A DNA stretch of 11,797 nucleotides from Epsilonproteobacteria bacterium 4484_65 (GTDB taxonomy: Bacteria; Campylobacterota; Campylobacteria; Campylobacterales; Sulfurovaceae). The stretch's first letter is position 1. Each line of letters starts with the position of its first letter. The stretch spans positions 1-11,797 of the forward strand of contig NATJ01000013.1 in the NCBI GenBank assembly GCA_002085305.1, given 5' to 3'. Of the stretch, positions 1 through 6,922 are shown in pieces. The notes under the pieces are model-generated. The model was not told the origin of the DNA. It saw only the letters and a program-made list of their open reading frames with translations, and did no database searches. Made by a program: the position numbers and the translations under genes.

Positions 1-724
1 ATCCAATACCCATGCCCGTAGCTCCCATAGAACTTTTAACTACGTTCCCTGTGGCTATAGTATCTTGAGAGTACATAAAAAAGATGCCTACAGAATTAAA
101 TCTGTATTCATTGTCTCTTACAAGATTTTTACCTGCGTACATAAAATGCAAAGAGTACCTGCAGTGCTCTCCATAATTTTCTACAATATTATTACCGTGT
201 GAGTACCAAACAACCATATCCCTAGATTTGATCAATCTGTTTTTCTTAATGATATTATCATTACTATACCAGAGTCTTAGACCATCACCCCTAAGACCCA
301 GATCAACATCTTTTGATGTAATTGTATTGTTAGAAACTATAGAATTACTTACCTGCTGCATATCAATACCAAACAGACAGTCATCTATCACACAGTTACT
401 GATCTCGCATTGCTTGGCATTTGCTATGGTAATAGCGGCATCAAGTTGATGATGAAGATTTCCACTATTTGTTACTCTGAGATTTTTAAGTGTTACATAA
501 GAACTTTTTATAGAAATAACAGTTCCTGAACCACCACCATCTATGACTACACCTTTCTCTTTTCCTATAATAGTAAGAGGCTTAGTAATAACAATACTAC
601 CTTTATACACGCCGGCAGGAAGCTTGAGTATAGAACCGGCAGGTGCCTTATCTATAGCATCTTGCAGTACTGATGCAGTAAGTGCACTTAACAATGATAA
701 AAGGATTATTAACACTCTTATCAA
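1..724 (-). CDS. nosD: NosD, periplasmic copper-site maturation protein of N2O reductase (partial, C-terminus beyond window)
   Basis: The frame stays open from about 724 to the left edge, giving about 241 residues. The N-terminus is hydrophobic and signal-peptide-like (IRVLIILLSLLSALTASVL). It is followed by LQDAIDKAPAGSILKLPAGVYKG and IVITKPLTIIGKEKGVVIDGG, the entry to a right-handed parallel beta-helix. Repeating N/G-rich rungs follow (ISNCVIDDCLFGIDMQ, NIIKKNRLIKSRDMVVWYSHG, YSLHFMYAGKNLVRDN, SVGIFFMYSQDT), as in NosD/CASH carbohydrate-binding-like repeats. NosD is a periplasmic protein that works with the NosFY ABC transporter in assembling the CuZ centre of NosZ. Its place after nosB fits the Wolinella-type nos order. 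No ATG is available. TTG at 722-724 has AAAGG about 8 nt upstream, and GTG at 713-715 with GAAGAG upstream is the alternative. An in-frame TAG inside the upstream repeat rules out a longer start. The family call is firm; the start is uncertain. Confidence 0.85.
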   Translation of the reverse strand, partial: MIRVLIILLSLLSALTASVLQDAIDKAPAGSILKLPAGVYKGSIVITKPLTIIGKEKGVVIDGGGSGTVISIKSSYVTLKNLRVTNSGNLHHQLDAAITIANAKQCEISNCVIDDCLFGIDMQQVSNSIVSNNTITSKDVDLGLRGDGLRLWYSNDNIIKKNRLIKSRDMVVWYSHGNNIVENYGEHCRYSLHFMYAGKNLVRDNEYRFNSVGIFFMYSQDTIATGNVVKSSMGATGMGIG

Positions 725-737
725 CTCTTCAACCTTT

Positions 738-805
738 GTAGGGTGCGTTTGCTAACGCACCTTTTATTGTTTGGTTCTAAGGGTGCGTTAGCAAACGCAC
801 CCTAC
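738..805. repeat. Inverted pair of REP-like hairpin repeats (REPIN/BIME-like)
   Basis: A 24-bp unit at 738-761 (GTAGGGTGCG...AACGCACC) is repeated perfectly in inverted orientation at 782-805, with a 20-bp spacer. Each unit is itself a hairpin: GGTGCGTT pairs with AACGCACC around a 4-nt loop (TGCT or AGCA). The 5' foot is GTAG, the tetranucleotide typical of REP elements mobilised by RAYT (Y1-type, IS200/IS605-like) transposases. The element starts 5 bp after the nosB stop and ends 3 bp before the AAAGG ribosome-binding site of nosD. It therefore sits inside an apparent operon and would form strong RNA structure there. Assignment as a REPIN is by structure only; no RAYT gene is in the window. 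Confidence 0.8.
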
Positions 806-809
806 GCTT

Positions 810-1589
810 TTATTTTGTCTCTCTCATTGCTTTCTGTTTTGCAAAGAAAGCAAGCAGACTCAATAGACTGATCGCAACCAGCAGATAAAAACCTATCGTT
901 GGATACGAATGTGTCGTAAACTGTGCGATCTTCCCGTCACCAAAAACCGTAGGCATAAATGGTTTGATCTTAAATGCACCCCAGTCATGAAGGTTATGCC
1001 CAAACCAATAGAGCCAAAATGAATAATCTGCGATAAAGAGTAGTGGTAAAGAAACCGGTATAAGCATTAACAGATTTAGTATTTTTGAATCATACGCAAT
1101 GAACATGACTATGATCAGTGTTAACAGAAGAAGAGCATATGGTCCAATGGCTCTTTCAAAATGTCCTCCTACCCACATAGGATCCATCCCAACATAATGG
1201 TTAATAGTATTCATCTCATGCACTTCACCACTGTATCCGTCAAAGTGGAAAAAGACAGGAATTCCTTCAGGGAATGCCTCTTTAGGGTAATTGGGTGCTT
1301 CGAGTGAAACTGCCCAGATAGGTAAAGATGCTACACCTATTTCAGCAGATTCTTCAATCATTTTCATGAGATCATTATGTGCTTCTTTCGGTGTAGCTAC
1401 ACTCTTATATTGACCTTGATTGTAAAGATTCCAAACCTTTGCAGAAAATGGCGTTATCTCCTCTATTTTGCCTGCATCTATCTTATTGAGTACCCCATGA
1501 AATGAAACCATAGGGAAAGTAAAAGCAACAGTCAAAATAATCAAAGCTAACGCAGCAAAAATCTTTGCTTTGGTAAAACTTGGATGCAT
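810..1589 (-). CDS. nosB: NosB-like membrane protein of the clade II nos cluster
   Basis: This 259-residue protein has four predicted membrane segments: about 9-29, 149-167, 170-193 and 229-250. A roughly 115-residue loop after the first helix is probably periplasmic. It is the gene directly downstream of nosZ and upstream of nosD, the position of nosB in Wolinella and other clade II (Sec-dependent) nos clusters. Notable polar motifs are NHYVGM (about 130-135) and HDWGAF (201-206), followed by a T-H-S-Y-P stretch just before the last helix; the His/Met residues could matter for metal or electron transfer, but that is inference. The biochemical role of NosB is not well established. The ATG at 1587-1589 has AAAGGAG about 5 nt upstream. 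A separate Crp/Fnr-type promoter gives it a leader of only about 20 nt. The name rests on size, topology and synteny. Confidence 0.8.
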   Translation of the reverse strand: MHPSFTKAKIFAALALIILTVAFTFPMVSFHGVLNKIDAGKIEEITPFSAKVWNLYNQGQYKSVATPKEAHNDLMKMIEESAEIGVASLPIWAVSLEAPNYPKEAFPEGIPVFFHFDGYSGEVHEMNTINHYVGMDPMWVGGHFERAIGPYALLLLTLIIVMFIAYDSKILNLLMLIPVSLPLLFIADYSFWLYWFGHNLHDWGAFKIKPFMPTVFGDGKIAQFTTHSYPTIGFYLLVAISLLSLLAFFAKQKAMRETK

Positions 1590-1609
1590 TATTTCTCCTT
1601 TAAATTAAT

Positions 1610-1658
1610 ATCAATGATTATACCTAAATATTATTCAGAGTACATTGACAGGCGTCAA
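1610..1658 (-). promoter_or_regulatory. Class II Crp/Fnr-type promoter of nosB-nosD
   Basis: A perfect-arm palindrome TTGAC-AGGC-GTCAA lies at 1645-1658. Exactly 22 bp downstream on the minus strand is a perfect TATAAT at 1617-1622. This predicts a start site near 1610, with the box centred at -41.5, the standard class II Crp/Fnr activation geometry. The arms are identical to those of the box in front of nosZ. It implies that nosBD can be transcribed independently of nosZ. The regulator itself is not in the window. Confidence 0.75.
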
Positions 1659-1733
1659 GAAAAAAGTTTAGCTTATAAAAATAATAAGATTAGATAATAA
1701 TCGTATGGAAGATTTTTTGTGTATTTAAGAAGA

Positions 1734-1855
1734 TCAAAGGCTACAAACCTTTGATACTATTTTATATCGAAGATATTATGTGGCAAGACAACATGAGCCT
1801 GCTGCTGAAGCAGACACAGTGTCTAACGTAGTACATAGGGTAAATCCCTATGTAC
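1734..1855 (-). other. Cluster of five stem-loops between nosZ and nosB
   Basis: Reading from the nosZ stop on the minus strand there are five hairpins. The first is a 10-bp perfect stem at 1831-1855 (GTACATAGGG with CCCTATGTAC, 5-nt loop). Then come AGACAC/GTGTCT at 1812-1824, CTGC/GCAG at 1802-1813 (overlapping the previous one), ATATC/GATAT at 1764-1776, and a 7-bp stem at 1734-1754 (TCAAAGG/CCTTTGA). Only the last has even a weakly T-rich tail (TCTTCTTAAAT). The strong one begins 7 nt after the nosZ stop. They may act as a 3' stabiliser or partial terminator that sets nosZ mRNA above nosBD; this is inference. Confidence 0.5.
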
Positions 1856-1862
1856 GTCCTAT

Positions 1863-4457
1863 CTAAAATAAGTTGGCGTTTTCGTCAATCCATTTAAAAT
1901 ATTCTACAATATCTTTAACCTCTTCTTTATTCATATGTTGGTTAGGCATTTTAAGATTAAAGTAATCGATCATACCTTTCACATAAGGGTCTTTAAACAT
2001 TTTTTCCGGGTCTAAAATAAAATCAGAAACCCACTTCTCTGCATTTTCATGTCTTTGTAGTACACCTGTCAAGTCTGGACCTGAAGATACTTTACCTACA
2101 ACGTGACAACCAGAACATCCACCTTCATCAAAGGCTCTTGCACCTCTTTCTGCTGCCGGAGACTGTTTAGTTGCTATCTTCTTAACAAGAAGGTCTTTGG
2201 CTCTGATTCCAACATCTGCAGTTTTAACCATATATTGCCAGATCATATTTTCGAAAAGAATCGCTTTTTCCATATCTCCAGCTTTCACTGCAGCATCTGC
2301 TTTTGCTTTTTCTCCTTTGATCTGTCCGTACTGGTCAAGTGCATCAGTTACCAATTCAACAACAACCGGATATTTGTCATAGCCATTCTCTTTCAAGAAC
2401 TTAACAACTGACTGAATAACCTCATCAGTAGCGGCATTTACAGCAACTGTTTTGTCATACTCAGCTTTAAGCTGCTCTGGAGACATGGTTTGCATTTTAA
2501 GTTTTTGTGCAGACACATACTTTTTATTAGGATCTTTAACCATAAGGTAACCCATCATTTCCAAGTGAAGCGCTGAACAGAACTCTGTACAGTAATAAGG
2601 GAAAACACCTTCAATATCAGCTTCAAATTTGATAGTAGAAGTTTCACCCGGTTCGAGTGACATATGCACATCAAAGTGATCCACTGTAAATCCGTGAGTT
2701 TCATCTTCCGCTCTCTCAAGGTTAGTAATATGCATAATAACAGTATCACCTTTGTTAACCGTGATTCTTTCAGGGTTAATGTGAGAACGTACCATTGTTC
2801 CATAAACAGTAACTGTGTTTCCTTCTCTTACGATCTTCTCTTGACCTGCAAGTGTTTTACCTTTGTGTGGCTTACCAGTCTTCGTATTTGTACCCATTTT
2901 ATATCTTACATGCGGGTGTAGCTTTTCAGCTCTGATCGCAACCGCTTGGTGAGGTTCACCCAAAGGAATTGGCATATCATACAGAAGATCCATTTTCTTA
3001 CCACTTATATCAATCAACTGGTGATTTTGCGGGTGCAATGGTCCAACATTCTGAAATCTATCAATTGCAAGTTTATTCAATGAAATAATATACTTACCTT
3101 GAGGATCAGCAGATTTACCTTCCATACCACAAAGGTGTCCAACGTTATAGTGAACATTTTCTTTGTCAAGTACTTTCAGTGTTTTATAGTTCCATTTTAC
3201 AATTTGACTATCAACATAAAGTGAAGTATAGATCTCACCATCTACATTTGAGTACTGGTTATGTAAAGGCCCGAGACCCAACTCAACCTGACCATGCAGA
3301 GACTCTTTCATATCAAGAATAGGGATACCGTAAGGGTCTTTACCTACAAACTTCTTATCATCAATAAGTTTTTTGATCTTGCTCCATTTATAAACTGAAG
3401 CATGCGTATCTAGCTTACCACAAACTGTAATATATTCACCATCAGGAGAAACATCTACACCGTGAGGTGATTTTGGCTCAGGAATCAAGAATAGTGCATT
3501 ATTTGCAATAGATACATCCATAGGAACAATTCTATGTCCATTTACTACTTTAACATTTTTGTCATCTTTAGCAAGCTCTGCTAACTTTTCCCAGTTATAC
3601 ACATGTAAGAAGTCAGTATCATTTCTACTACAACCTGCTTCAAATGGTGGCATACCTACTTCGATACCCCCTGTATACATTTCAGAGTTAAATGAATTCG
3701 TGAAACCCCAACCGTGAGAAACACCCTTACCAGCATCACTCAAATCCTGCATATAAGGAGGTAATTCAATACTGAATGACTTATCTTCTTGAATTCTACC
3801 TATTTTAGAATCAAATTTCCACATAGTAATTGCACCACGATATGTCTCTTTGTACTCTTCTATAGGGTGATAGTTATTATCAAATGGCGCTGCATATTGA
3901 GAAGCTTCTATAATATACTCAGAGTTTTGAGTAAAGAACGCTCCACCATGGTCTGATTTCAAGATCGGGTTCACAACAATTTGTTTTGTTTCAAAATCCC
4001 CCAGATCGATAACACCAACTCTTGGATTGGCTTTATCGTTAATAACTAGCCATTTACCATCATACTTACCATCTACTTCAGAAAGTGCCGGGTGGTGAGT
4101 ATCTCCCCAATTGATCTCCCTACCTCTAATGTTACCTTGTCTAAGTACAGCTTTTGAATCTTCATCAAAACCATACCCTTGCCAAGGCTCAGGTGTAAAT
4201 ACTGCAATGTATTTTAAGATCTTCATCGATGGAACACCGTAAACTATCATTTGCCCAGATTGACCACCAGAACTAAAGATAACAAATTCGTCTCTACCAC
4301 CGGTAGGCAAATATGTTTTCGCTGCTCTAATAACATCACTCTCTGTTAAGCCTCTCTCTTTCATTATCTTCTCTAAAGTACCTGCACCAAAAGCTGTCGA
4401 CGCAGCTATTGCAGAACCCAGAAAAAGAGTTGAAAGTTTGTTTAACTTGTAATTCAT
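1863..4457 (-). CDS. nosZ: Nitrous oxide reductase, clade II (Sec-exported, C-terminal cytochrome c domain)
   Basis: This 864-residue periplasmic enzyme reduces N2O to N2 as the last step of denitrification. A Sec signal peptide (about 1-25, ending AFGA, no twin arginine) places it in clade II. The N-terminal beta-propeller carries the seven expected CuZ histidines: H121 and H122 (GDTHHP), H170 (SDHGG), H332 (SPHGVD), H399 (GPLHN), H441 (GHLCG) and H503 (EPHQ). The cupredoxin domain (about 540-640) holds the CuA set: H588 (THGF), C623 and C627 (CTEFC), H631 and M634. A fused monohaem cytochrome c domain (about 770-864) has C781-x-x-C784-H785, with M837 (KMPNQ) as the likely axial ligand. All key ligands are present, so the enzyme should be functional. 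The ATG at 4455-4457 is preceded by GGAGGAG at a 5-nt gap. Confidence 0.97.
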   Translation of the reverse strand: MNYKLNKLSTLFLGSAIAASTAFGAGTLEKIMKERGLTESDVIRAAKTYLPTGGRDEFVIFSSGGQSGQMIVYGVPSMKILKYIAVFTPEPWQGYGFDEDSKAVLRQGNIRGREINWGDTHHPALSEVDGKYDGKWLVINDKANPRVGVIDLGDFETKQIVVNPILKSDHGGAFFTQNSEYIIEASQYAAPFDNNYHPIEEYKETYRGAITMWKFDSKIGRIQEDKSFSIELPPYMQDLSDAGKGVSHGWGFTNSFNSEMYTGGIEVGMPPFEAGCSRNDTDFLHVYNWEKLAELAKDDKNVKVVNGHRIVPMDVSIANNALFLIPEPKSPHGVDVSPDGEYITVCGKLDTHASVYKWSKIKKLIDDKKFVGKDPYGIPILDMKESLHGQVELGLGPLHNQYSNVDGEIYTSLYVDSQIVKWNYKTLKVLDKENVHYNVGHLCGMEGKSADPQGKYIISLNKLAIDRFQNVGPLHPQNHQLIDISGKKMDLLYDMPIPLGEPHQAVAIRAEKLHPHVRYKMGTNTKTGKPHKGKTLAGQEKIVREGNTVTVYGTMVRSHINPERITVNKGDTVIMHITNLERAEDETHGFTVDHFDVHMSLEPGETSTIKFEADIEGVFPYYCTEFCSALHLEMMGYLMVKDPNKKYVSAQKLKMQTMSPEQLKAEYDKTVAVNAATDEVIQSVVKFLKENGYDKYPVVVELVTDALDQYGQIKGEKAKADAAVKAGDMEKAILFENMIWQYMVKTADVGIRAKDLLVKKIATKQSPAAERGARAFDEGGCSGCHVVGKVSSGPDLTGVLQRHENAEKWVSDFILDPEKMFKDPYVKGMIDYFNLKMPNQHMNKEEVKDIVEYFKWIDENANLF

Positions 4458-4567
4458 TTTCTCTCCTCCAAATAAATTTTAGAACCAATCTTAGGAGAAA
4501 TTTTCACCTTAGATCAACGCTCGTTTGATGTTATAATAATAATTTAAACTTATCATTATCATAAAAC
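4458..4567 (-). promoter_or_regulatory. nosZ 5' leader (about 110 nt)
   Basis: If transcription starts near 4568, nosZ has a leader of about 110 nt, against about 20 nt for nosB and tonB. Visible structure: arms ATCAA/TTGAT at 4513-4517 and 4525-4529, and AGGAGA at 4493-4498 (plus strand), which is complementary to TCTCCT at 4462-4467. On the transcript the latter pairing would mask part of the GGAGGAG ribosome-binding site through a 6-bp stem with a 25-nt loop. This is weak by itself. TTATCATTATC at 4550-4560 is a partial Fur-box look-alike. Confidence 0.3.
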
Positions 4568-4616
4568 ACTCCCAATTATAACTAAAAACTTAGAAATCTA
4601 ACTTGACATATGTCAA
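4568..4616 (-). promoter_or_regulatory. Class II Crp/Fnr-type promoter of nosZ
   Basis: The perfect 14-bp palindrome TTGACATATGTCAA at 4603-4616 is followed, 22 bp downstream on the minus strand, by a perfect TATAAT at 4575-4580. The predicted start is near 4568, with the box centred at -41.5. The arms TTGAC/GTCAA differ from the E. coli Fnr consensus (TTGAT/ATCAA) by one base each. They are identical to those of the nosB box, so the same protein should bind both. The regulator is expected to be a Crp/Fnr-family N-oxide or oxygen sensor; which one cannot be told from here. Confidence 0.8.
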
Positions 4617-4697
4617 TAATTTAACACTAATTTAACAATTGTATATATTTGGTGGTTTTTTCAGAACTAGAGAATATTTAGAGTTTTTTATATCACA

Positions 4698-4758
4698 GGA
4701 TGGAAGAATTCCACCTTTTTAGCAGTTATAGTACTTTCACAGGTGGATTATATCCACC
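4698..4758 (-). terminator. Two hairpins after the copper receptor gene, possible terminator
   Basis: Fourteen bases after the receptor stop, GGTGGAT/ATCCACC at 4742-4758 forms a perfect 7-bp stem with a 3-nt loop. Further downstream, 4698-4715 forms a second stem (TGGAA/TTCCA with flanking GG/CC and one bulge). Neither has a T-tract on the minus strand. The second is followed by TTTTT only in plus-strand orientation. They may partly insulate nosZ from upstream readthrough. Together with the nosZ promoter and leader they account for the gene-free stretch 4458-4771, where no other coding signal was seen. Confidence 0.4.
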
Positions 4759-4771
4759 CTTGTAAAGCATA

Positions 4772-6862
4772 CTAAAATTTATATTTTAGATTAGTATAAA
4801 CATATCTACCCGGCTCGTTCATCAGCATAACAGTATCATCTGGACCCGTTGGCATCAAAATTAGATCTTTATAGGTATTTGATACTGCATAGGTATTGTC
4901 AAATACATTATCTACTCCTATAACCAGTTCAAAATTCTTACCAAATCTCTTTGTTCCTCTAAGATTAAGTACAGCATACGCATCTAGCTCTTGCTCACCG
5001 TTCTCAACATCAATATTTGTCCAGTCATCAGCACCAAATAGTTCTGCTCTGAATGTTAAACTCTCATCCCAATCATAATTTGCTGCCAAATTCACTTTGA
5101 ATGGTGGGATCTCAGGCATATCAGTTCCTGTTTGTCCAGTTAAAGGATCATCTTTTTCTCCTATTTGGTATGCCATTCCATAATCAAAATAGAGGGAATC
5201 TGTTGCAATATAGGTACCACTTAACTCAAACCCATAGATCGTTGCATCTACATTTTCATATTGCCCTATAGTTGGATTTTTAGCAAAATTGTCATTATAA
5301 GCAATATAATTTTCCAGCATACTATAAAATGCTTTTGCTTTAAAAGTTGCATTATCAAAGGTCATTTCAACCCCAGCATCAAGCTCATAATTAATGGTTG
5401 CTTCAAGATCAGGAGTTCCTATTGGTTTAACAAACATTGTTCCATCAGGACGCTTCATAGGAGAGGACATCCAATAAAGTTCTTTAGCATCTGGCACTCT
5501 GGATGATTTTCCTGCACCGGCAAAAAACTTTGTATTGCTATCCATATGGTATGTTCCAAAAAGATATCCGTTTAATTCACTATAATCATTATTCTGTTGA
5601 TTTGGATTTTCTGAAGTAATAGTTGTATCATCATATCTTAAACCCATATCAAGAACAAGCTTATCCATTGTGATCTTATCTTTTAAGAAAAATGCAATAT
5701 TTTCAGTGTCAACATCCCAAATACTGTGATAAAACTTTTCAGGAAGAGGTTTACCATTTTTCAGGTATCCCCCATCCCAGTTACGTAAAGAATAATCTAT
5801 ACCGGCTGTAATTGTATGATTGTCAAGATCAAAACTATTTTTAATGTTTGCACCTTGCATTTTTGTTGTAAGGGCATGTGTCATCTCTGCCGCTTGCACT
5901 CCAGGCATCCCAGGATTACTATCCATTGCTGCCTTCTTTCTATACATCGTTGACATAGGATGCTCCACCTCTGTCTGATAGAGTTGTACATTAAGCTCTT
6001 TAGAGTATGTTCCAAGATCCTTTGCTGTATACTCTATATTGAAAATATCAGAATCATCAGAGATCGCATCCATTTTTGAAGAAGGATAAAGAATATCATC
6101 ACTCCTGTTAGCAGTATAACTCAGTCTTAGCTCCTGATTATCAGCAATATCCCAAAAAAGTTTTGCCATTAGTGTTTTTTTACTAAAAGCATCCATATCT
6201 TTGTATCTGTCTTGAAATTGAAAAGCAGGAAGAGCCTTTCCATCATCAATCTCACGTTGGATCTGGCCTGCAAAATCATTGCCGTCACCATCTTCATACT
6301 GTTCGCCTTCTTCTGCTGATCCACTGAGTAAAAACCTTACATTTTCTGCAATAGCACCACTGGCAGCAAAAGAAGCTTTTTTATATCCCCAGGATCCAAA
6401 ACCAAGGTTTACTTCACCTTCAAACTCATCTCCTGGTTTGATCGTGTGTATCTTTACATCTGCACTTAATACTCCAAAATCTTCTACATTATATGGCCCT
6501 TCATTGATCTCAATATAGTCAACATTGTTTGTTGCTACATGAGAGATGGGGGGATCCATTCTGTTTGGACATGCTCCACAAACTTTTGTTCCATCAATAG
6601 TCACATTAATATTGTCTCTTCTTTGTCCTCTCACAAAGATGTCATTAGCAATACCGGATCTTCTACTTAGTGTAACACTTGGTGACTGCTTAAAGAGTGC
6701 TTCTGCCAAGTCTGCCGACTTGATATCTTCCCCACTCACATCTTTGATAACTTCCGTATCTACTTTTGCTTCTACGTCTATGGTCCCCAACTCTACTTGT
6801 GCTGCCTGCAATGATAGCGCACATGCCAAAGAGAGATAGATCCCTTTTTTAATCCTTGTCAT
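4772..6862 (-). CDS. nosA: TonB-dependent outer-membrane copper receptor, NosA/OprC type
   Basis: This 696-residue protein has a signal peptide (about 1-21, cleavage near LQA-A), a plug domain (about 35-150) and a 22-strand-type barrel ending in F (YTNLKYKF), as outer-membrane proteins do. The plug has DIFVRGQRRDNINVTIDG followed by CGACPNRMDPP. C98-x3-M102 matches the CxxxM of the OprC copper site, and H301-P-M303 matches its HxM, so both halves of that site are present. C95 adds a CxxC not required by that model. NosA of Pseudomonas stutzeri is the founding member and is needed for copper-loaded NosZ. Position directly upstream of nosZ and downstream of tonB supports copper import for NosZ. 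The start is ATG 6860-6862, because GGAGGAG lies 5 nt before it; a GTG at 6896-6898 in the same frame lacks a ribosome-binding site. It is probably co-transcribed with tonB (60-nt gap). Confidence 0.88.
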   Translation of the reverse strand: MTRIKKGIYLSLACALSLQAAQVELGTIDVEAKVDTEVIKDVSGEDIKSADLAEALFKQSPSVTLSRRSGIANDIFVRGQRRDNINVTIDGTKVCGACPNRMDPPISHVATNNVDYIEINEGPYNVEDFGVLSADVKIHTIKPGDEFEGEVNLGFGSWGYKKASFAASGAIAENVRFLLSGSAEEGEQYEDGDGNDFAGQIQREIDDGKALPAFQFQDRYKDMDAFSKKTLMAKLFWDIADNQELRLSYTANRSDDILYPSSKMDAISDDSDIFNIEYTAKDLGTYSKELNVQLYQTEVEHPMSTMYRKKAAMDSNPGMPGVQAAEMTHALTTKMQGANIKNSFDLDNHTITAGIDYSLRNWDGGYLKNGKPLPEKFYHSIWDVDTENIAFFLKDKITMDKLVLDMGLRYDDTTITSENPNQQNNDYSELNGYLFGTYHMDSNTKFFAGAGKSSRVPDAKELYWMSSPMKRPDGTMFVKPIGTPDLEATINYELDAGVEMTFDNATFKAKAFYSMLENYIAYNDNFAKNPTIGQYENVDATIYGFELSGTYIATDSLYFDYGMAYQIGEKDDPLTGQTGTDMPEIPPFKVNLAANYDWDESLTFRAELFGADDWTNIDVENGEQELDAYAVLNLRGTKRFGKNFELVIGVDNVFDNTYAVSNTYKDLILMPTGPDDTVMLMNEPGRYVYTNLKYKF

Positions 6863-6922
6863 TGTAACTCCTCCAAAATATTTGAAGTAGTATGGCACGC
6901 TTATGTTAATTATGTGTTAAAC

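Noticed and set aside
543..755. Plus-strand open frames opposite nosD, nosZ, the receptor, tonB and the RND gene
   Set aside because: They are antisense shadows with no domain sense or ribosome-binding sites, while the minus-strand frames encode recognisable families.
4550..4568. Fur-box-like TTATCATTATC near the nosZ start site
   Set aside because: By hand it matches about 13 of 19 positions of the classic box in very AT-rich DNA, which is not convincing for iron control.
4620..4640. Two direct TTTAAC motifs resembling halves of an NssR site
   Set aside because: They are direct rather than inverted, so they do not make the TTAAC-N4-GTTAA palindrome.
4698..4720. Plus-strand rho-independent terminator (stem followed by TTTTT)
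   Set aside because: No plus-strand gene lies upstream of it, so it is treated as part of the hairpin pair after the receptor gene.
6863..6898. GTG-started 12-residue N-terminal extension of the copper receptor
   Set aside because: It has no ribosome-binding site, whereas GGAGGAG stands 5 nt before the ATG at 6862 and the signal peptide begins there.
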